The translations under genes and the position numbers were made by a program. The notes beneath the pieces are model-generated. The model ran no database searches. It saw nothing but the letters and a program-made list of their open reading frames with translations, and was not told the DNA's origin. Below, one piece after another: positions 44,191-55,369 of a DNA stretch of 64,000 bases. Within the stretch, counting starts at the first letter, position 1, and each line of letters starts with the position of its first letter. The stretch is from Ctena decussata (lineage: Eukaryota > Mollusca > Bivalvia > Lucinida > Lucinidae): assembly GCA_963989385.1 (NCBI GenBank), contig OZ022509.1, forward strand, positions 80,424,043 to 80,488,042. The letters run 5' to 3'.

Positions 44191-46590
44191 CCTCCACCCC
44201 CACCCCCAATAGACGATGTATGCTATTGGGGTCCGTCCGTTCGTTCATCCGTCTGTCTGTCCGACTGTCAAGAAGTCTTTGGTTCCATCCGTTTAAAGTG
44301 CTTAAATTTCAGTCTGCTAAACGGCCGTTAACAGTAGAAATCTTCATTAAAAGCCGCAGGAAATCATAACGTTAACCGTAGCATGCAGACTCCTGAAATA
44401 ACACATTTTATGTAGTGCTGATGAACAGTGTATTCTTACACCTTTTTTGTATGTAGAAGGAGCGGTTGATGCTTGGTGTCTTCCATTAAGTTAAGTGACC
44501 TGTTCTTATTGGAGCGTCATACAAGGAGGCTTTGTTTCTCACTTACTACAGAAAATCTCTTGTTCATTCACAATAACTCTCTATTAAAAAGAACAAGCGT
44601 AGAAGCTTCTACTTGTAAAGTGTTCTTTTTGTCTCTTGTTAGTCCCCTTTAAACAAGACTCTTAGGCCCTATTTCACGTCGCATTTAGTACACGGATTAG
44701 CATTCGGAACACCTAAATTTTACATAGCACCTTACGTTAAAATAGACCACGGACTTGTTAATCTGAGTACTAACTGCGACGTAAAATCGGGCCTTAGTGT
44801 ATATAATGAGCTGTGAATGAACTGTAAATAATATATGCATAATTTTTGTGGGCTGTTTACTCACTCTGTATCGATGTAGAATTCTAAACATTGGGACAAA
44901 ACAGCAATCGGATCAGGCTCTACACTGTTTACCGTTTACCAGGCGTTTGTTTTGACACATCGTATGATATGTAAAGCAACTTGTTCAAATTGTATGAATG
45001 GTATTGTTTTCAACATAATGTCTGCATCTGATCTAGGTCAATATGGCCAAAAGCTTTAAATCAGTCTATACGGTACCATAATGACTGTAGATATTGCCGA
45101 CTGTGTACTAAAAATGCTACTAACTTTTATGCTTTAGAAAAGTTTATTTTGTTCTATCGAATAATTTATCTAAAACATATGGCAAATTCTGCAAACCTTG
45201 ATCACTCTGACCTGGGTCTACATAGTTTACAGTTTTTACAGTAATTACAGATTGTCAAGTGGCTAGAGTGATTCGGTTATGTTGCATGACGTCTGTTGGC
45301 CGAGGACCGTCGGAGATGGCACAAACCAGCCACCACTGACATGATCGATGGAAGAAAATACCCTAACAGTACGGCTTTACAATAAGACAAACTTCAGGTT
45401 CCCCTTACATAGCTATTGCAGGACGACAAAGAAGAATAATATAATGTCAATATAGTAGCAGGTGAGGTGTCCGAATACAGGCAAAGAAACATGGCAGAGG
45501 ACGTAATTTCTCATCCTACATGGACTAACTGTATGTAACAAGTGTCTCTCCAGACAGATAAGTGTTACGAGGAAATCTGCAAGGTGTGTCCTCTTTTGAG
45601 ATTACGTGTCATCACAAGTGTTCATACGTCCTGTTTATAATGATGTTGGCTACATTTCGAACTCTTACCATGAATATGATACATATTAACGTGTAGGGGA
45701 TTTAACCTGCTTTTTACGATTCTTTGGCGTGTTCTTTGCTGCCAGAGGTTTGGATTATGAAACGCTCTTGTCTCATCTGTCAAATACTATAAAACTGCTG
45801 GCCATATGGTTAGAAGTGTAGACCCCAGACAGACACTGTCGCCAGAGGTAAACAATAACTAGTTATGACCCGTATTATTTTGAGCTTCATCCAGTAATTG
45901 GTTCATTTACAATAGATTGGTGCAGAAATATCGACTGCTGGCAACAATGCATATCAGGAGCAGTCTGGACTGGGTTTGCTCGTTCCTTTTTTTTTGGTGT
46001 ACACTTTATTTTTATAAGCTTGTCTGGCCAAATACTTGCTCTTTCATTTCAATCTTATCTTCGTTTTATCCATTTCAAATCGGTCCGAATTCGTCCGGGG
46101 AACAGAGCATACATGTTCCATGTAAGTGCCTTTTGATATCAAATTATCAGCGGACCAGACAAAGCGTAGGAGGGATGAGGGTTGTCAAGTCATTCATATG
46201 CCTACATATTTCTAGTCAAACCAGATAAATTTGATATGAGCCCGTCCAGATAGAAATCGACCTTATGGCACGCAACGTGAAACTGAGATAAATGACGTCA
46301 ACATTTGACGTTACGTCAGATGATTTTTTCCCGCTGCTACACACGGTATGTGATTAATATGAATGTTAATCGTGCAGGAAACCACCGTAGTCGTATATTT
46401 GTTGTCAGGCATCTAGAAATCTGATTCTTTGGAGCATCACTAAAAGTTCATTTTGCGTTTATAAGTGAATTTAATAAATTGAAAAACTATTATTCGCCGA
46501 TGCATATATAAAGGTTGAGGCTCGCGACAGTTCTGGCGCTTTCCCGTTTTAGTTCATGTTCATTAATTTTCAGCTTTGTTCTATAGAAAA
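44191..46590. other. Unassigned region
   Basis: No gene recognised in about 2.4 kb. 44195-44270 has CCACCCCCACCCCCAATAGA and a TCCGTCCGTTCGTTCATCCG stretch also seen near 54300. 45195-45245 and 45820-45845 have CTGGGTCTACA-type words, and 45950 has CAGGAGCAGTCTGGACTGGG, also found near 30865; together these may be a decayed dispersed repeat. Confidence 0.45.
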
Positions 46591-46594
46591 TAAT

Positions 46595-46782
46595 TTTCAG
46601 TCTCGGATAATAATAATAATATTAATAAAAATCATAATGATAATAATAATTTAATTATTAATATCAAAAGTAAAATCCCCAACCGAAAAGAGAAAATCAA
46701 AAGCCTAGGTATACACACATCGTCAGCGTTTTCATACATTCACTTACATTGTTTACAATTTTTTCAGTCTAAACTGCAATAC

Positions 46783-46815
<33 letters not shown>
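46595..46815. repeat. AAT/ATA simple repeats
   Basis: 46600-46665 is an imperfect (TAA)n stretch. 46781-46815 is a cleaner (AAT)n tract of about eleven units, followed by GTCTTTATTTTCAGAGGATA. Confidence 0.9.
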
Positions 46816-46816
<1 letters not shown>

Positions 46817-48360
46817 TCTTTATTTTCAGAGGATACCATATTAAGCATATGAACACTTATCTAACATATGGTCCTCTTTGATTTAAAAACAAAGATATTT
46901 AAAACAACATTTAAGATATGTACAATATAGACAATGAGCAATAATAAAACATATTTGTCTCGGTAACGGTTCTATTGATGCTTAAAACACTTAACGTCTT
47001 AAGACAAGCTGACGATTAAAATGTCAATATAGTGACTCAAGACAAATCACGGATCACTTAAACTTGTAGAAGACCACTAAAACGTGTAGAAGAATAACAC
47101 TAAAATTCACAAGCAAGCTCTATCACAGTCATCGTTACTTTCATCATATCACAGCTAGTAACCTCGTCACAATTACAGCTATTATCATTTGAACTATGAC
47201 CCAGTTTTGTTACGGACACAGAAAATATAAGATCACGTCCACTTTCTCAAGAGACGCTATATGATCAAGAAATCCGTTTTAACCAAAAGCTGGCATAGGT
47301 GTGGATGTGGAAAAGCGGGAGGAGAGGAATTCGTATTTAAACGTCACTGAGTTTCACATAAAAAATTGTTCAAAATTGAGTCTTTTAAGTTGGCAACTAA
47401 AAAGGCTTCCTTTCGATTTTTTTAAGTTTGAACAAAATGCCAAAAATACAACGTACAAGCATGAAACCCATTTTATTGTCTTTCCCTTGTTTATACTGCA
47501 TTGCTGGACGGGAAACTAGAACAAGAAATCGTGTTTTGCTGAGCACTTGGACAGTTTTTTAAAATTATGTTCTCTCCACTTTTTGCCAGTTATCTGGCAC
47601 AGTATATGCTCATCAACCCACATTTCATCACCAATCATGAAGGTTGAACTGCTTTTCAAAATGCTTTGTGTTTGGGCGATTTTACCACTAGTAGGAATAT
47701 GGAGACTTTAATAGAGCATGCATGCAATCATTTGTATGCAAATAAACTCAGCCTTCACATCAGTGTCTTTGTGTCCACTAGTTGCATATATAATTTCGGC
47801 CTTTGGGCCTGGTAAATTGTATGGTGAACAAATGCTCCAAAGCAGAAGTGATGTTTCTTGTGACATGGCGCATGTCTATGTTTTCCCGCCAGTTTTTCAA
47901 AGGGAAACAACTTTTGCGACCTTCTTTTATGTTTCCTCGGACGACGTTGCTCTTCAAATATGCGGTCTACTTTTAGAGTCAAAATGCTACTGAAGGAACC
48001 TTGCACAAAAACAAATTCCTTATTTTAGAAAAGAAAATGACAAACTTAAGTTAATTGCTTACTTGACTTTGTCGCACAGGACCGTAAAATGAAGGAGATA
48101 TACTTACACCCTGTTGATTATATATAGTCATGTAGTACCGCGAGGCAGTATATGTGTATGAGGTACATACACCCTTTGATACATGCCAATGGCACCCCGA
48201 ACAGGCGCATTTCCTCAAACATAAACATTATGGTAAATTACCAAAGGAAACGACGTGCATTTACCTTGACTAGTTTAAATCTTGCACAAGCTGGACTTTA
48301 CATTTCGTCTTGACCTGCCTAGATGGAGTACGTTCACGGATCTGTTCCATTAAGGATTCA
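46816..48360. other. Unassigned region
   Basis: No supportable gene. 48130-48175 (TAGTACCGCGAGGCAGTATA) resembles the middle of the miniature-element LTR. 47880-47960 has wording of the low-copy dispersed repeat. Confidence 0.45.
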
Positions 48361-48480
48361 TGAGCAGCGGTAGTGTAGTGGATAACACGGAGGGCTACCG
48401 ATCCAAGGGTCGCAAGATCGATCCCCCGCTTCTTTGGTGTTTCGGATGAGATTTTAAACCAAGATCCCGCCTCCGCCATT
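48361..48480 (+). mobile_element. tRNA-derived SINE (family 2), plus orientation
   Basis: GAGCAGCGGTAGTGTAGTGG (A-box region), then GGTCGCAAGATCGATCCCCC (B-box region), then TTTCGGATGAGATTTTAAAC. It matches the complement of 21544-21708 in order. The B box has GATCGATCC instead of GTTCGAACC. No tail or target duplication is apparent, so it is probably older. Confidence 0.8.
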
Positions 48481-49239
48481 TTCTACTTTCTCTTACATGT
48501 AACTAAGGGGCAACTCTTAAAGAAACCTAATGTATGTACTCCCATATGAATAAATAAGTCCACTGAAGGGTAGAGGGTTTCGTCGTTCAAGAGGAGTCAA
48601 ACAGGATGTCACAGATAATGTCGCCTTTGAAATCAAAACAATGGAGGTGTACCCAATAACCTTAAGTACACTTATTATATGAGGCGCGTCACTATAAAAA
48701 TGGTCTTTTAACATGTTCGAAAAGCAAAAGGATCCTCTTAGTCTGGTATATGTGTCCCATGTTCACATCTACATGTATAAATCTTTATGTCACCATCCCG
48801 TACACCCACATTTCAGCATCAGATACCAAGTAACATGCAAGGCCTACACTGATAATGGTGATGTAAGTGAGCTAGAGCATGGTTCGGGAGTCTGTACCTT
48901 CGATAATCCACTCACTAAAGCTCGTGAATTCTTCTTCTGCGCAGGCAGACGAAGCATGCTCTATCTGTCACATGAATAAAAAATCTGACATGTCAGCTCC
49001 GTCACCTCAGACCCATGTTCACAGTCTGAGCAAAGTTTACACAAACTGTCTCATGGCGTCGGATGAAATCAGGAAACAGACCTCACAATTATAATGAATA
49101 AAGGAAGTAACCAATGAGATCACATCACGATATTCCACTCTTGGTTACTCACTCACAATACACTATGTACAACAATACATTATTATCGAAAGGCAGATTT
49201 AAAATAGCAAATAAATGGAATATTTTATTGAGCAACTGA
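48481..49239. other. Unassigned region
   Basis: 48590-48670 is a copy of the low-copy dispersed repeat (GCCTTTGAAATCAAAACAAT, AATAACCTTAAG). No gene is seen. Confidence 0.45.
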
Positions 49240-49370
49240 AAATGGTGTGTGTGTGCGTGTGTGCGTGTGTGCGTGTGTGCGTGCGTGCGTGTGTGCGTAT
49301 GTGTGGATTTATGTGTGTGTACGTGTTTGTGTTTATGTGTATATGGATCCATGTGTGTGTATGTGTGGCG
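49240..49370. repeat. GT/GC-rich microsatellite
   Basis: TGTGTGTGTGCGTGTGTGCG repeating with GTGTATATGGATCCATGTGT near the end. The histidine/threonine-rich minus-strand frame over it is an artefact. Confidence 0.9.
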
Positions 49371-49390
49371 AGGAGGAATTGAATAGACTT

Positions 49391-49870
49391 TTAAAAGAGT
49401 TCCTTCAAGAGCAGTGAACACATTCGAAAGAAGAAAGAAGGAACAGGGGTCATACTTCGGCTACTCAAACCTCATCAGTGACATTGAAATTATCTATTGA
49501 CAAGAAACAGAGAAAAGCATACTGTCATTTCTTAAATTAATAAGGCAGTCGATTCAAAGACGGATTAGTATTATAAAGGCGAAAGTGATGATCTAGGATA
49601 AGAGTCTAGACCAATAAAACATTTCTGATTTCTCAGGACATATCCTCTGATCTCATAGACAAAAATGAAATATACACTGTGGATGATGTATAAGGAGACG
49701 CAAAAATCCGGCTGCAGTCAAGTCAAATTAAAATCTTAAAGAGTTCTATCAAGAGCAGAGAACGCATTCAAAAAAAATAAAATAAATAAAAGAGGAAAAT
49801 TCTTACTTGGAAGCTCTGTCTACGCAAGCCTCATCAGTGACCCTATGCGTATCTGTCGACGAAAGCCAGG
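49391..49870 (-). mobile_element. Retrozyme-like element, tandem one-and-a-half copy R2
   Basis: The start motif AGAGTTCCTTCAAGAGCAGT (49397) recurs as AGAGTTCTATCAAGAGCAGA at 49738, a period of about 341 bp. The ribozyme site of the first unit (49446-49482) reads on the minus strand CTGATGAGG...CCGAAG, with the last GAAA base changed. The second unit (49817-49844) keeps CTGATGAGG, but GAAA is lost. Both are predicted inactive. Confidence 0.75.
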
Positions 49871-50732
49871 GAAAGACAGAGAAAAGCAGAATAATTATTT
49901 ATCAATGGCTGTCTATTTGTGTGTGAGGATAAACCCAGTCAGAACTTTTCTTAAGCCATTGGTGCGTCGATTTATATTATAAACTGTGAAGGTCAGGGAG
50001 AGCACCTATGTCATTTTCTTTGCCTCCCAAGGAGGTCAAGTTTTAAAAGAACAAAAGAAACAAAGGGCCCCGGTGGGTATAATTCTTTCCTTAAAGAATA
50101 TACCCTATTTTGAAAAGGTATTTAATCCAGAAATGCAAGGAGAAACTCACAGGACTTTTAACTTTTGCACAAATGATGGAAAAAACGTTGAGCTATGCCA
50201 ATACAACATACATTCTCTTCCCCAAATTGTCAGTCAGAGTATTCTTTCCATTTATTTCCAATTGTTTCTTTCCATTTATTGCGAATTCTGACTTTTATGG
50301 TCAGATGAGTTTTAAGCAACAGATGCCATTTCCAATTTTTCAGTCAGAGTGTCTTTCCATTTTTAAAACTTCCGACTTCCACAGCCAGACTAGACTTAGC
50401 TTCACCTTTTTTTCCAAATCGTCAGTCAAATGATCCTTCCATTTATGACAAACTCTGACTGTGATAGTCAGATCAGTTTTGATGTTAAACTTTTTTTCCA
50501 ATTGTTTAGCAGAGCTTCTTTCTATTTATTTATTTATTTATTTATTTATTCAATTTTTTTTTGGCATATACATATATACATAGTATTACATAAAATATAC
50601 ATACATATATACATAACTACAAGGACCAAAGGATTGCTTTTTCTATCTATTACACTTTTTATCTTTCACGGTCAGATCAGTTTTCTAGCTTAATTTTTTC
50701 TTTTCCAACTTATCAGCGGTCAAAACAGATTT
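49871..50732. other. Unassigned region with short direct repeats
   Basis: 50225-50500 has four loosely similar blocks around TTTCCATTTATT and TCAGAGTGTCTTTCCATTTT, TTCTGACTTTTATGGTCAGA and ACTTCCACAGCCAGA, spaced about 55-75 bp: a decayed tandem repeat. 50521-50570 is (TTTA)n and 50566-50600 ATACATATAT. No gene is seen. Confidence 0.55.
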
Positions 50733-51145
50733 GACTGGCTAATCTTTCCCTTTGATGTTGGGGATCGGGTTTTGGGTGAGGTTGGGCCTGTAAAATCGAT
50801 TTAAGCCCCCCCCCCCCCCCCCAGTAATTCATTACTGACCGTTCCAAGGCGGTAGTTCTGTTGTGGTTCTCTGTTGCCTGTTTTTGGTGTCAGAGTTTCT
50901 GTGATGTTTTACCTTATGTATGTTCTTATTATTTTTGGTTCGGTTTGGGTTGCTGAGTGGCCACCTTTTGGGAACAAGCTGCTCACTCGGTTGGCCATAT
51001 GTTCTCTGTATCTTGATTATTTGTAATCTTAGTTGTTTCCAACTATGGTTTGAGGGCTGGATTTGGATTTTGATTGTTTCAGTTCCTGGTCTTTGCATAC
51101 TTTTTACTTTTTTTTGGATCTGATTCAGTCAGTTCCTGAACTGTT
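50733..51145 (+). mobile_element. Family B tail (B3) interrupted by a family A tail (A3)
   Basis: Flanks: TCTTTCCCTTTGATGTTGGG to 50774 and GGATCTGATTCAGTCAGTTC from 51117 are the last 75 bp of family B, as in 27380-27440. Between them (about 50775-51112) lies a 3' end of family A, from GGGTGAGGTTGGGCCTGTAA to GCATACTTTTTAC. The T-rich GG sequence is present on both sides and may be the target duplication. A C tract at 50808-50822 replaces the shorter C run of A2. Confidence 0.85.
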
Positions 51146-51554
51146 GGTACTTATTAAATTATCCCTATTATAATGAGGGGTCACTAGTACGACTCATAAT
51201 AGTATAGAGTGTCATTCTGGCCCTCACTGACCAGAGACTAAGTCTGCATGTTTGGCGGAGTGTGCGTACGGGAGAGGGGGGAGGAAATGGTGCCGCTAAA
51301 GTGAGCTTGTAAAAGCTAGATTAAAGCTAGATTTTGACGCATATGGTTTCTTTTGTCGGTCAGTATTTTCGTTTTAGACTTTTGATATCAGATATGTATC
51401 AACATCTATTGATCTGCTGCAGATACTTCGTAATATCTGAAAAGCCGGTCGACGAATAAGAGCGAAGTTTTCTCTTTTCACGTGAGTATGTTAAAATTTA
51501 TAAACAGTCCGTTTGTTATTTGGGTTGAAGATTTCTTTTCAATTTATTTTCATG
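51146..51554. other. Unassigned region
   Basis: No gene recognised. TAATGAGGGGTCACTAGTAC at 51171 shares ATGAGGGGTCAC with the palindrome at 17.5 kb. Confidence 0.45.
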
Positions 51555-51725
51555 TGTCACGGAATCTTTGAATATCTCGATATCCCGGCCGAGTATCGAG
51601 CTGGGGACCCTTCGATCTAAAGGCAAACGCTCTATCACGTTGCCGTTAAAGCCGGGTTGTAGCGCAAGGCAGTATAAGCGTATGATATACCAAACCTATA
51701 CCACGTGACATTATCTCCCTCCATA
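51555..51725 (-). mobile_element. Solo or partial LTR of the miniature element with polypurine tract
   Basis: 156 bp from TGTCACGGAATCTTTG to ACCACGTGACA (51555-51710), bounded by TGTCAC and GTGACA, with the tRNA-like block inside (minus: AACGTGATAGAGCG and CCCAGCTCGATACTCGG). The minus-strand sequence before it is GGAGGGAGATAA, at the position of the 39.4-kb polypurine tract. Here the 7-bp acceptor-like ends AACCCGG and CCGGGAT still pair over most positions. Confidence 0.75.
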
Positions 51726-51850
51726 TCGTCCTCGTATTCTCAGAAGTACAATAATCACTAGAAAGTTATCCCAGTCCAGATTCGAACCTGGTTAACTTGC
51801 GTGAAAGGAAAGTTGAACACTCTACCACGTCGCTATAAGACCAGCTTTAT
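51726..51850 (-). repeat. Internal region and tRNA-like remnant
   Basis: ATATCGTCCTCGTATTCTCA matches the inside of the 39.3-kb element. It is followed by AGATTCGAACCTGG and CACTCTACCACGTCGCTATA, a second tRNA-like stretch (B- and A-box complement). The GTGACA or TGTCAC end is not present. Confidence 0.65.
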
Positions 51851-51999
51851 GTTTAGATAGTGGCCGAATGTTTAGATTATAACAAATCTTACAATTGTAA
51901 GTATTAAGTACTGATAGGAACCCCTTGCGGACGTATACTATCATTAAGCTCACATTATATCTACTTTAACACACTTTACGCTTGGAATGTAATATTTAA
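51851..51999. other. Short spacer
   Basis: Nothing recognised. Confidence 0.4.
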
Positions 52000-52070
52000 A
52001 AGTAAAAAGTATGCAAAGACCAGGAACTGAAACAATCAAAATCCAAATCCAGCCCTCAAACCATAGTTTA
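52000..52070 (-). mobile_element. Terminal 65-bp fragment of family A (copy A4)
   Basis: AAAGTAAAAAGTATGCAAAG, ACCAGGAACTGAAACAATCA and CCAGCCCTCAAACCATAGTT are identical to the extreme 3' end of A1. It is the shortest truncation in the window. Confidence 0.88.
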
Positions 52071-52294
52071 AAACTAGAAATACGAGCATAGGACACAGAT
52101 GCCCCAGTCTAGTGCCTTGAGAAACATGAAACCGTGATTAAGGTACTGAAAATTGTAGGGTAACTGCCGTAGGTTCCTAGAGAAAGCATTGCATAATATA
52201 AACCGGAAAATCAAGAGACTATGAAATAAAGGTAAAGGGTTAAACTTACGTTTATTCTGAGTCAAACCTCTGACAAATATATGACACAAACATG
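52071..52294. other. Short spacer
   Basis: Nothing recognised. Confidence 0.4.
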
Positions 52295-53290
52295 TTTCCG
52301 TTATAGCCTACTGACCTAGTTTAAGTGTGCACTGTGACCTTGACCTTAAATCTAGTGACACGTTCCTTGCGCATAACAAATCATCTACCAAAATAGTGTT
52401 GAAATCCCACTATGGATGACAAAGTTATGGGTCGCATATAAACAGGTTTTCACTGTAGCTTATGCACAAAGTTTAAGTGCCACCTGCGACCTCAACCTTT
52501 AAGCTAGCGACATGGGTTTTGCATGCGCCACGTGGTCTTTTTATCATAATAATTAATGCCAAATACGTTTAAGTTATGGGTCGGACACGAAATGTTTTCA
52601 TTATAGTCAAAATAGTCTGTCTGCGCAGTGTAACGACCTTCAAGGTAGCAACTTGGGTTTTGCACATGACCCATTGTCTAATCATGATGCTTCTTTATGC
52701 TACATAATTTTGAAATCCTACCATGCAGTACGAAATTACGGGCCGGACACGAACAAATGTCACTGAAGCTTATGTAAAAAGTTTAAGTGCGCAGTGTGAT
52801 CTCGACCTTCAAGCTAGCAATAAAATTCATACACGCGACACGTCATATTGTCATAGGTATAATTGATGCCAAATAATTTTAAAATCCCACAATGCAGCAC
52901 AAAGTTATGGGCCGGACACGAAAACGTTTCACAAGCCACAAGCCAATGCACAACGTTCACGTGCCCTGTTTGCCTTGACATCTGAGCTAGTGATTTTGTA
53001 CTTGCACGTGGCATATTATTTTGTCATGATCATCAATTTTGAAATCCCGCCATGCAGGTCAAAATTATGGACCGGACATGAGCATGTTTAAACGATAGCT
53101 TATAAACAAACTTTAAGCGCGCATACTGACCTTGACCTTTCAATTAGCGACAAAAGTTTCGCACAAGACACATTATCTTTTCATTATGATCATTTGTGCC
53201 AAATAATTTTTAAATCCGACCATGCAGAACGAAGTTAAGCCCAGACGTAAACCTGGTAACACACGAACTAAAAAACTAACAAACACACAA
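52295..53290. repeat. Tandem repeat of 145-175 bp, about six units
   Basis: TGACCTTGACCTTAAATCTA (52328), GCGACCTCAACCTTTAAGCT (52487), CGACCTTCAAGGTAGCAACT (52630), GATCTCGACCTTCAAGCTAG (52798), CTTGACATCTGAGCTAGTGA (52974) and GACCTTGACCTTTCAATTAG (53133) start the units. Each continues with AATCCCACCATGCAG, AAAGTTATGGGCCGGACACG and GCTTATGCACAAAGTTTAAG. The units are about 75% alike and non-coding. Confidence 0.85.
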
Positions 53291-54151
53291 ACACTCGCAC
53301 ACACGGGCATAGTAAACACTATGTTATCCCACCATTTCAGTGCGGGGCCATAATAAAATTTAAAAGAATTGCAGTACTGTAACTTTATTTCCAGTTCTTA
53401 ATAACAAAACTTTAAATATCTTTAACCAATTCTCCTAATATTTTATAAAGTTTTGGTAACGATAATGACTATCATTGTTTTATACATGTATGATGAAATA
53501 TTAAATTTATTGTATTCAGTTAGATTTAGTTGTCTGAGTTATTTTTTCTTTATATCCATGCTTCAATAAGTTCTCAGAATTCCATTACAAAATTACATTG
53601 CTAAAATGAAAATTTAAATATTTAGTTGTTTAATTATATTTTCTTTTTATTTCATAAAATGTTTGAAAGACAGAACCTACTTAGATTATCTTGTTTAACA
53701 TAATAGCACTTTAAAAATAAATCATTTGTGATATAAATTGAATGAAGTATTCAAAATTGGAACCAGTGCTTCTTGTGTTACTGCAGCTATAACCTGAAAT
53801 ACTGTAAACTTCATGCCAGTTCCAAGGCATACTTCATGCCAGCTCTGAGGCATTACGCCAACCAGTACGTTTCAATTAATTTGAGTGTTAACGGTGATTT
53901 TTCCCTTTACCTTCCAATTAATTTTATGTTAAGGATGATTTTCCTTCCATCTAATGATTCAAACATAAATCTACAACCGTACTAAATTCTTATTGTATAC
54001 TTAGTCAAAAAAATCCTATTCATGAAATTCCTTGTGTTGCCATGGCAACAGCGGAAGTAATGAATATTTAGTTTTAGTAATTTCATTAGAGTATGTATTT
54101 GCCTGTTGAACAGATATATTTGGTTTGATTTCTTAAGACTAAACATGCTAC

Positions 54152-54200
<49 letters not shown>

Positions 54201-54284
54201 TTATTTTCGTTGAGTAACATCATTAAAATTACTCAAATTCAATGTCATTTAATTTTTTTTCTCATCTGCTTTAGCAAGGTGCGA
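53291..54284. other. Unassigned AT-rich region with a (TA)n tract
   Basis: 54156-54196 is a TA dinucleotide run. No gene is seen; the 70-codon frame at 53773 is unsupported. Confidence 0.5.
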
Positions 54285-54622
54285 TATAGACGTCCGGTTT
54301 TCCGTCCGTCAGTCCATCAGTCCATCTGTTCGTTTACAATTCACGTCGACCTTAGCTTTAGGCTCATTCAAAAGACATTTTCTCTCAAACTTTCTGCATC
54401 CATGGTTTTAAAATTTCAAATGCCACATGATCACATTGCAGGGCTTCAGAATGGTACAATTCAGCCAGGTCAAGAATCCAAGATGGCCGCCGTTACTAAG
54501 AATAGCAACCCCAATAAAATCAACTATTTCCAGAACCAGTTGGTGTATTTGCCTGAAACTATGCGTGAAATTGGACCTTGAAGCTCAGTTTTAACAAAAG
54601 GAAGTAATAGTGTAGTGGAATT

Positions 54623-54637
54623 AGGTCAAAGTGACCT
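54623..54637. promoter_or_regulatory. Perfect IR3 nuclear-receptor-type element
   Basis: AGGTCAAAGTGACCT, two AGGTCA half-sites inverted with a 3-base spacer, the consensus of an estrogen response element. The sequence match is exact. Any use as a binding site is inference; no gene is nearby. Confidence 0.55.
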
Positions 54638-54931
54638 TACTTTGACCCTAGAATAATTTATGTCGTCCTTTCAAAAGACATGTTTTCTGAAGCCACCGCA
54701 CCTATGGTTCTCAAATTTAACATGCAGCATAATCAGACAGCAGGGCTTTAGAAAGACACATTTTAGCGGGGTCGAGAATCTAAGATGGCCGCCATTTCTA
54801 AAAATAGCAAACAAATAAATTCAATTTTTTCTCCAAAACTACTTGGAATTTTTGGCTGAAATTTTGCATTGAACATTAATTCGACGTTGATTGTAAGAAT
54901 TATCAAAATGAAAAAATTCCGTAGCAGAATT

Positions 54932-54946
54932 AGGTCACAGTGACCT
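54932..54946. promoter_or_regulatory. Perfect IR3 nuclear-receptor-type element
   Basis: AGGTCACAGTGACCT, identical to the classical consensus estrogen response element including its CAG spacer. It is the same position in the next repeat unit as the site at 54623. Confidence 0.55.
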
Positions 54947-55369
54947 ACTATTTGTTTTAGAGTCCAGGTTTGCTAAAATGCCAATATCTCAAGAAACTCT
55001 CGAGAAATTTTAGTCAAATTCCATTAGAATAATTAGCAAATGGAGTTCTTTCAAATTCATGTGACAAGACAATCAAAGATGGCCGTCAGCTGCTCTTACG
55101 AAAAATAGCAAAACATAAAAATGACACTTCTCAAGAACCTTGAATGAATTTGAAAAGTACAAAGGTAGGCAATGATCAGGAATAAATACAATCAAATACA
55201 ATATCGCGCACCCAAAACCAACAGGTAAAGAAACACACATACACACGGAAAACCTGACACTAATGCACGGTAAACAGAACGAGCAGCCCCCTCCCAAACA
55301 GGCGGCTACACAGCCAGCCCAATCAAAAACAGCATCAACGTCCATCTTCATTTAGTTTATATTTGAGTT

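Larger units (their letters stand above)
54285..55095. repeat. About 300-bp tandem repeat, two and a half units, with two IR3 sites
   Basis: Units are marked by AAGATGGCCGCC at 54480, AAGATGGCCGCC at 54783 and AAGATGGCCG at 55077, and by TTCAAAAGACAT at 54367 and 54677. Each of the first two units ends with AATTAGGTCANNGTGACCTA-type sequence, giving perfect inverted half sites at 54623-54637 and 54932-54946. The opening TCCGTCCGTCAGTCCATCAG is a simple repeat also found near 44240. Non-coding. Confidence 0.85.

Noticed and set aside
49149..49421. Histidine-rich 90-codon minus frame
   Set aside because: Translation of the GT/GC microsatellite.
49446..49482. Active hammerhead at copy R2
   Set aside because: CUGAUGA is intact but GAAA is GAAG and helix I is poorly paired.
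54210..54581. 123-codon plus frame
   Set aside because: It covers one unit of the 300-bp tandem repeat; the next unit has stops in that frame.
55073..55351. 92-codon cysteine-rich minus frame resembling a membrane protein
   Set aside because: It overlaps the end of the tandem repeat and the start of family C sequence; hydrophobic residues come from T-rich sequence.
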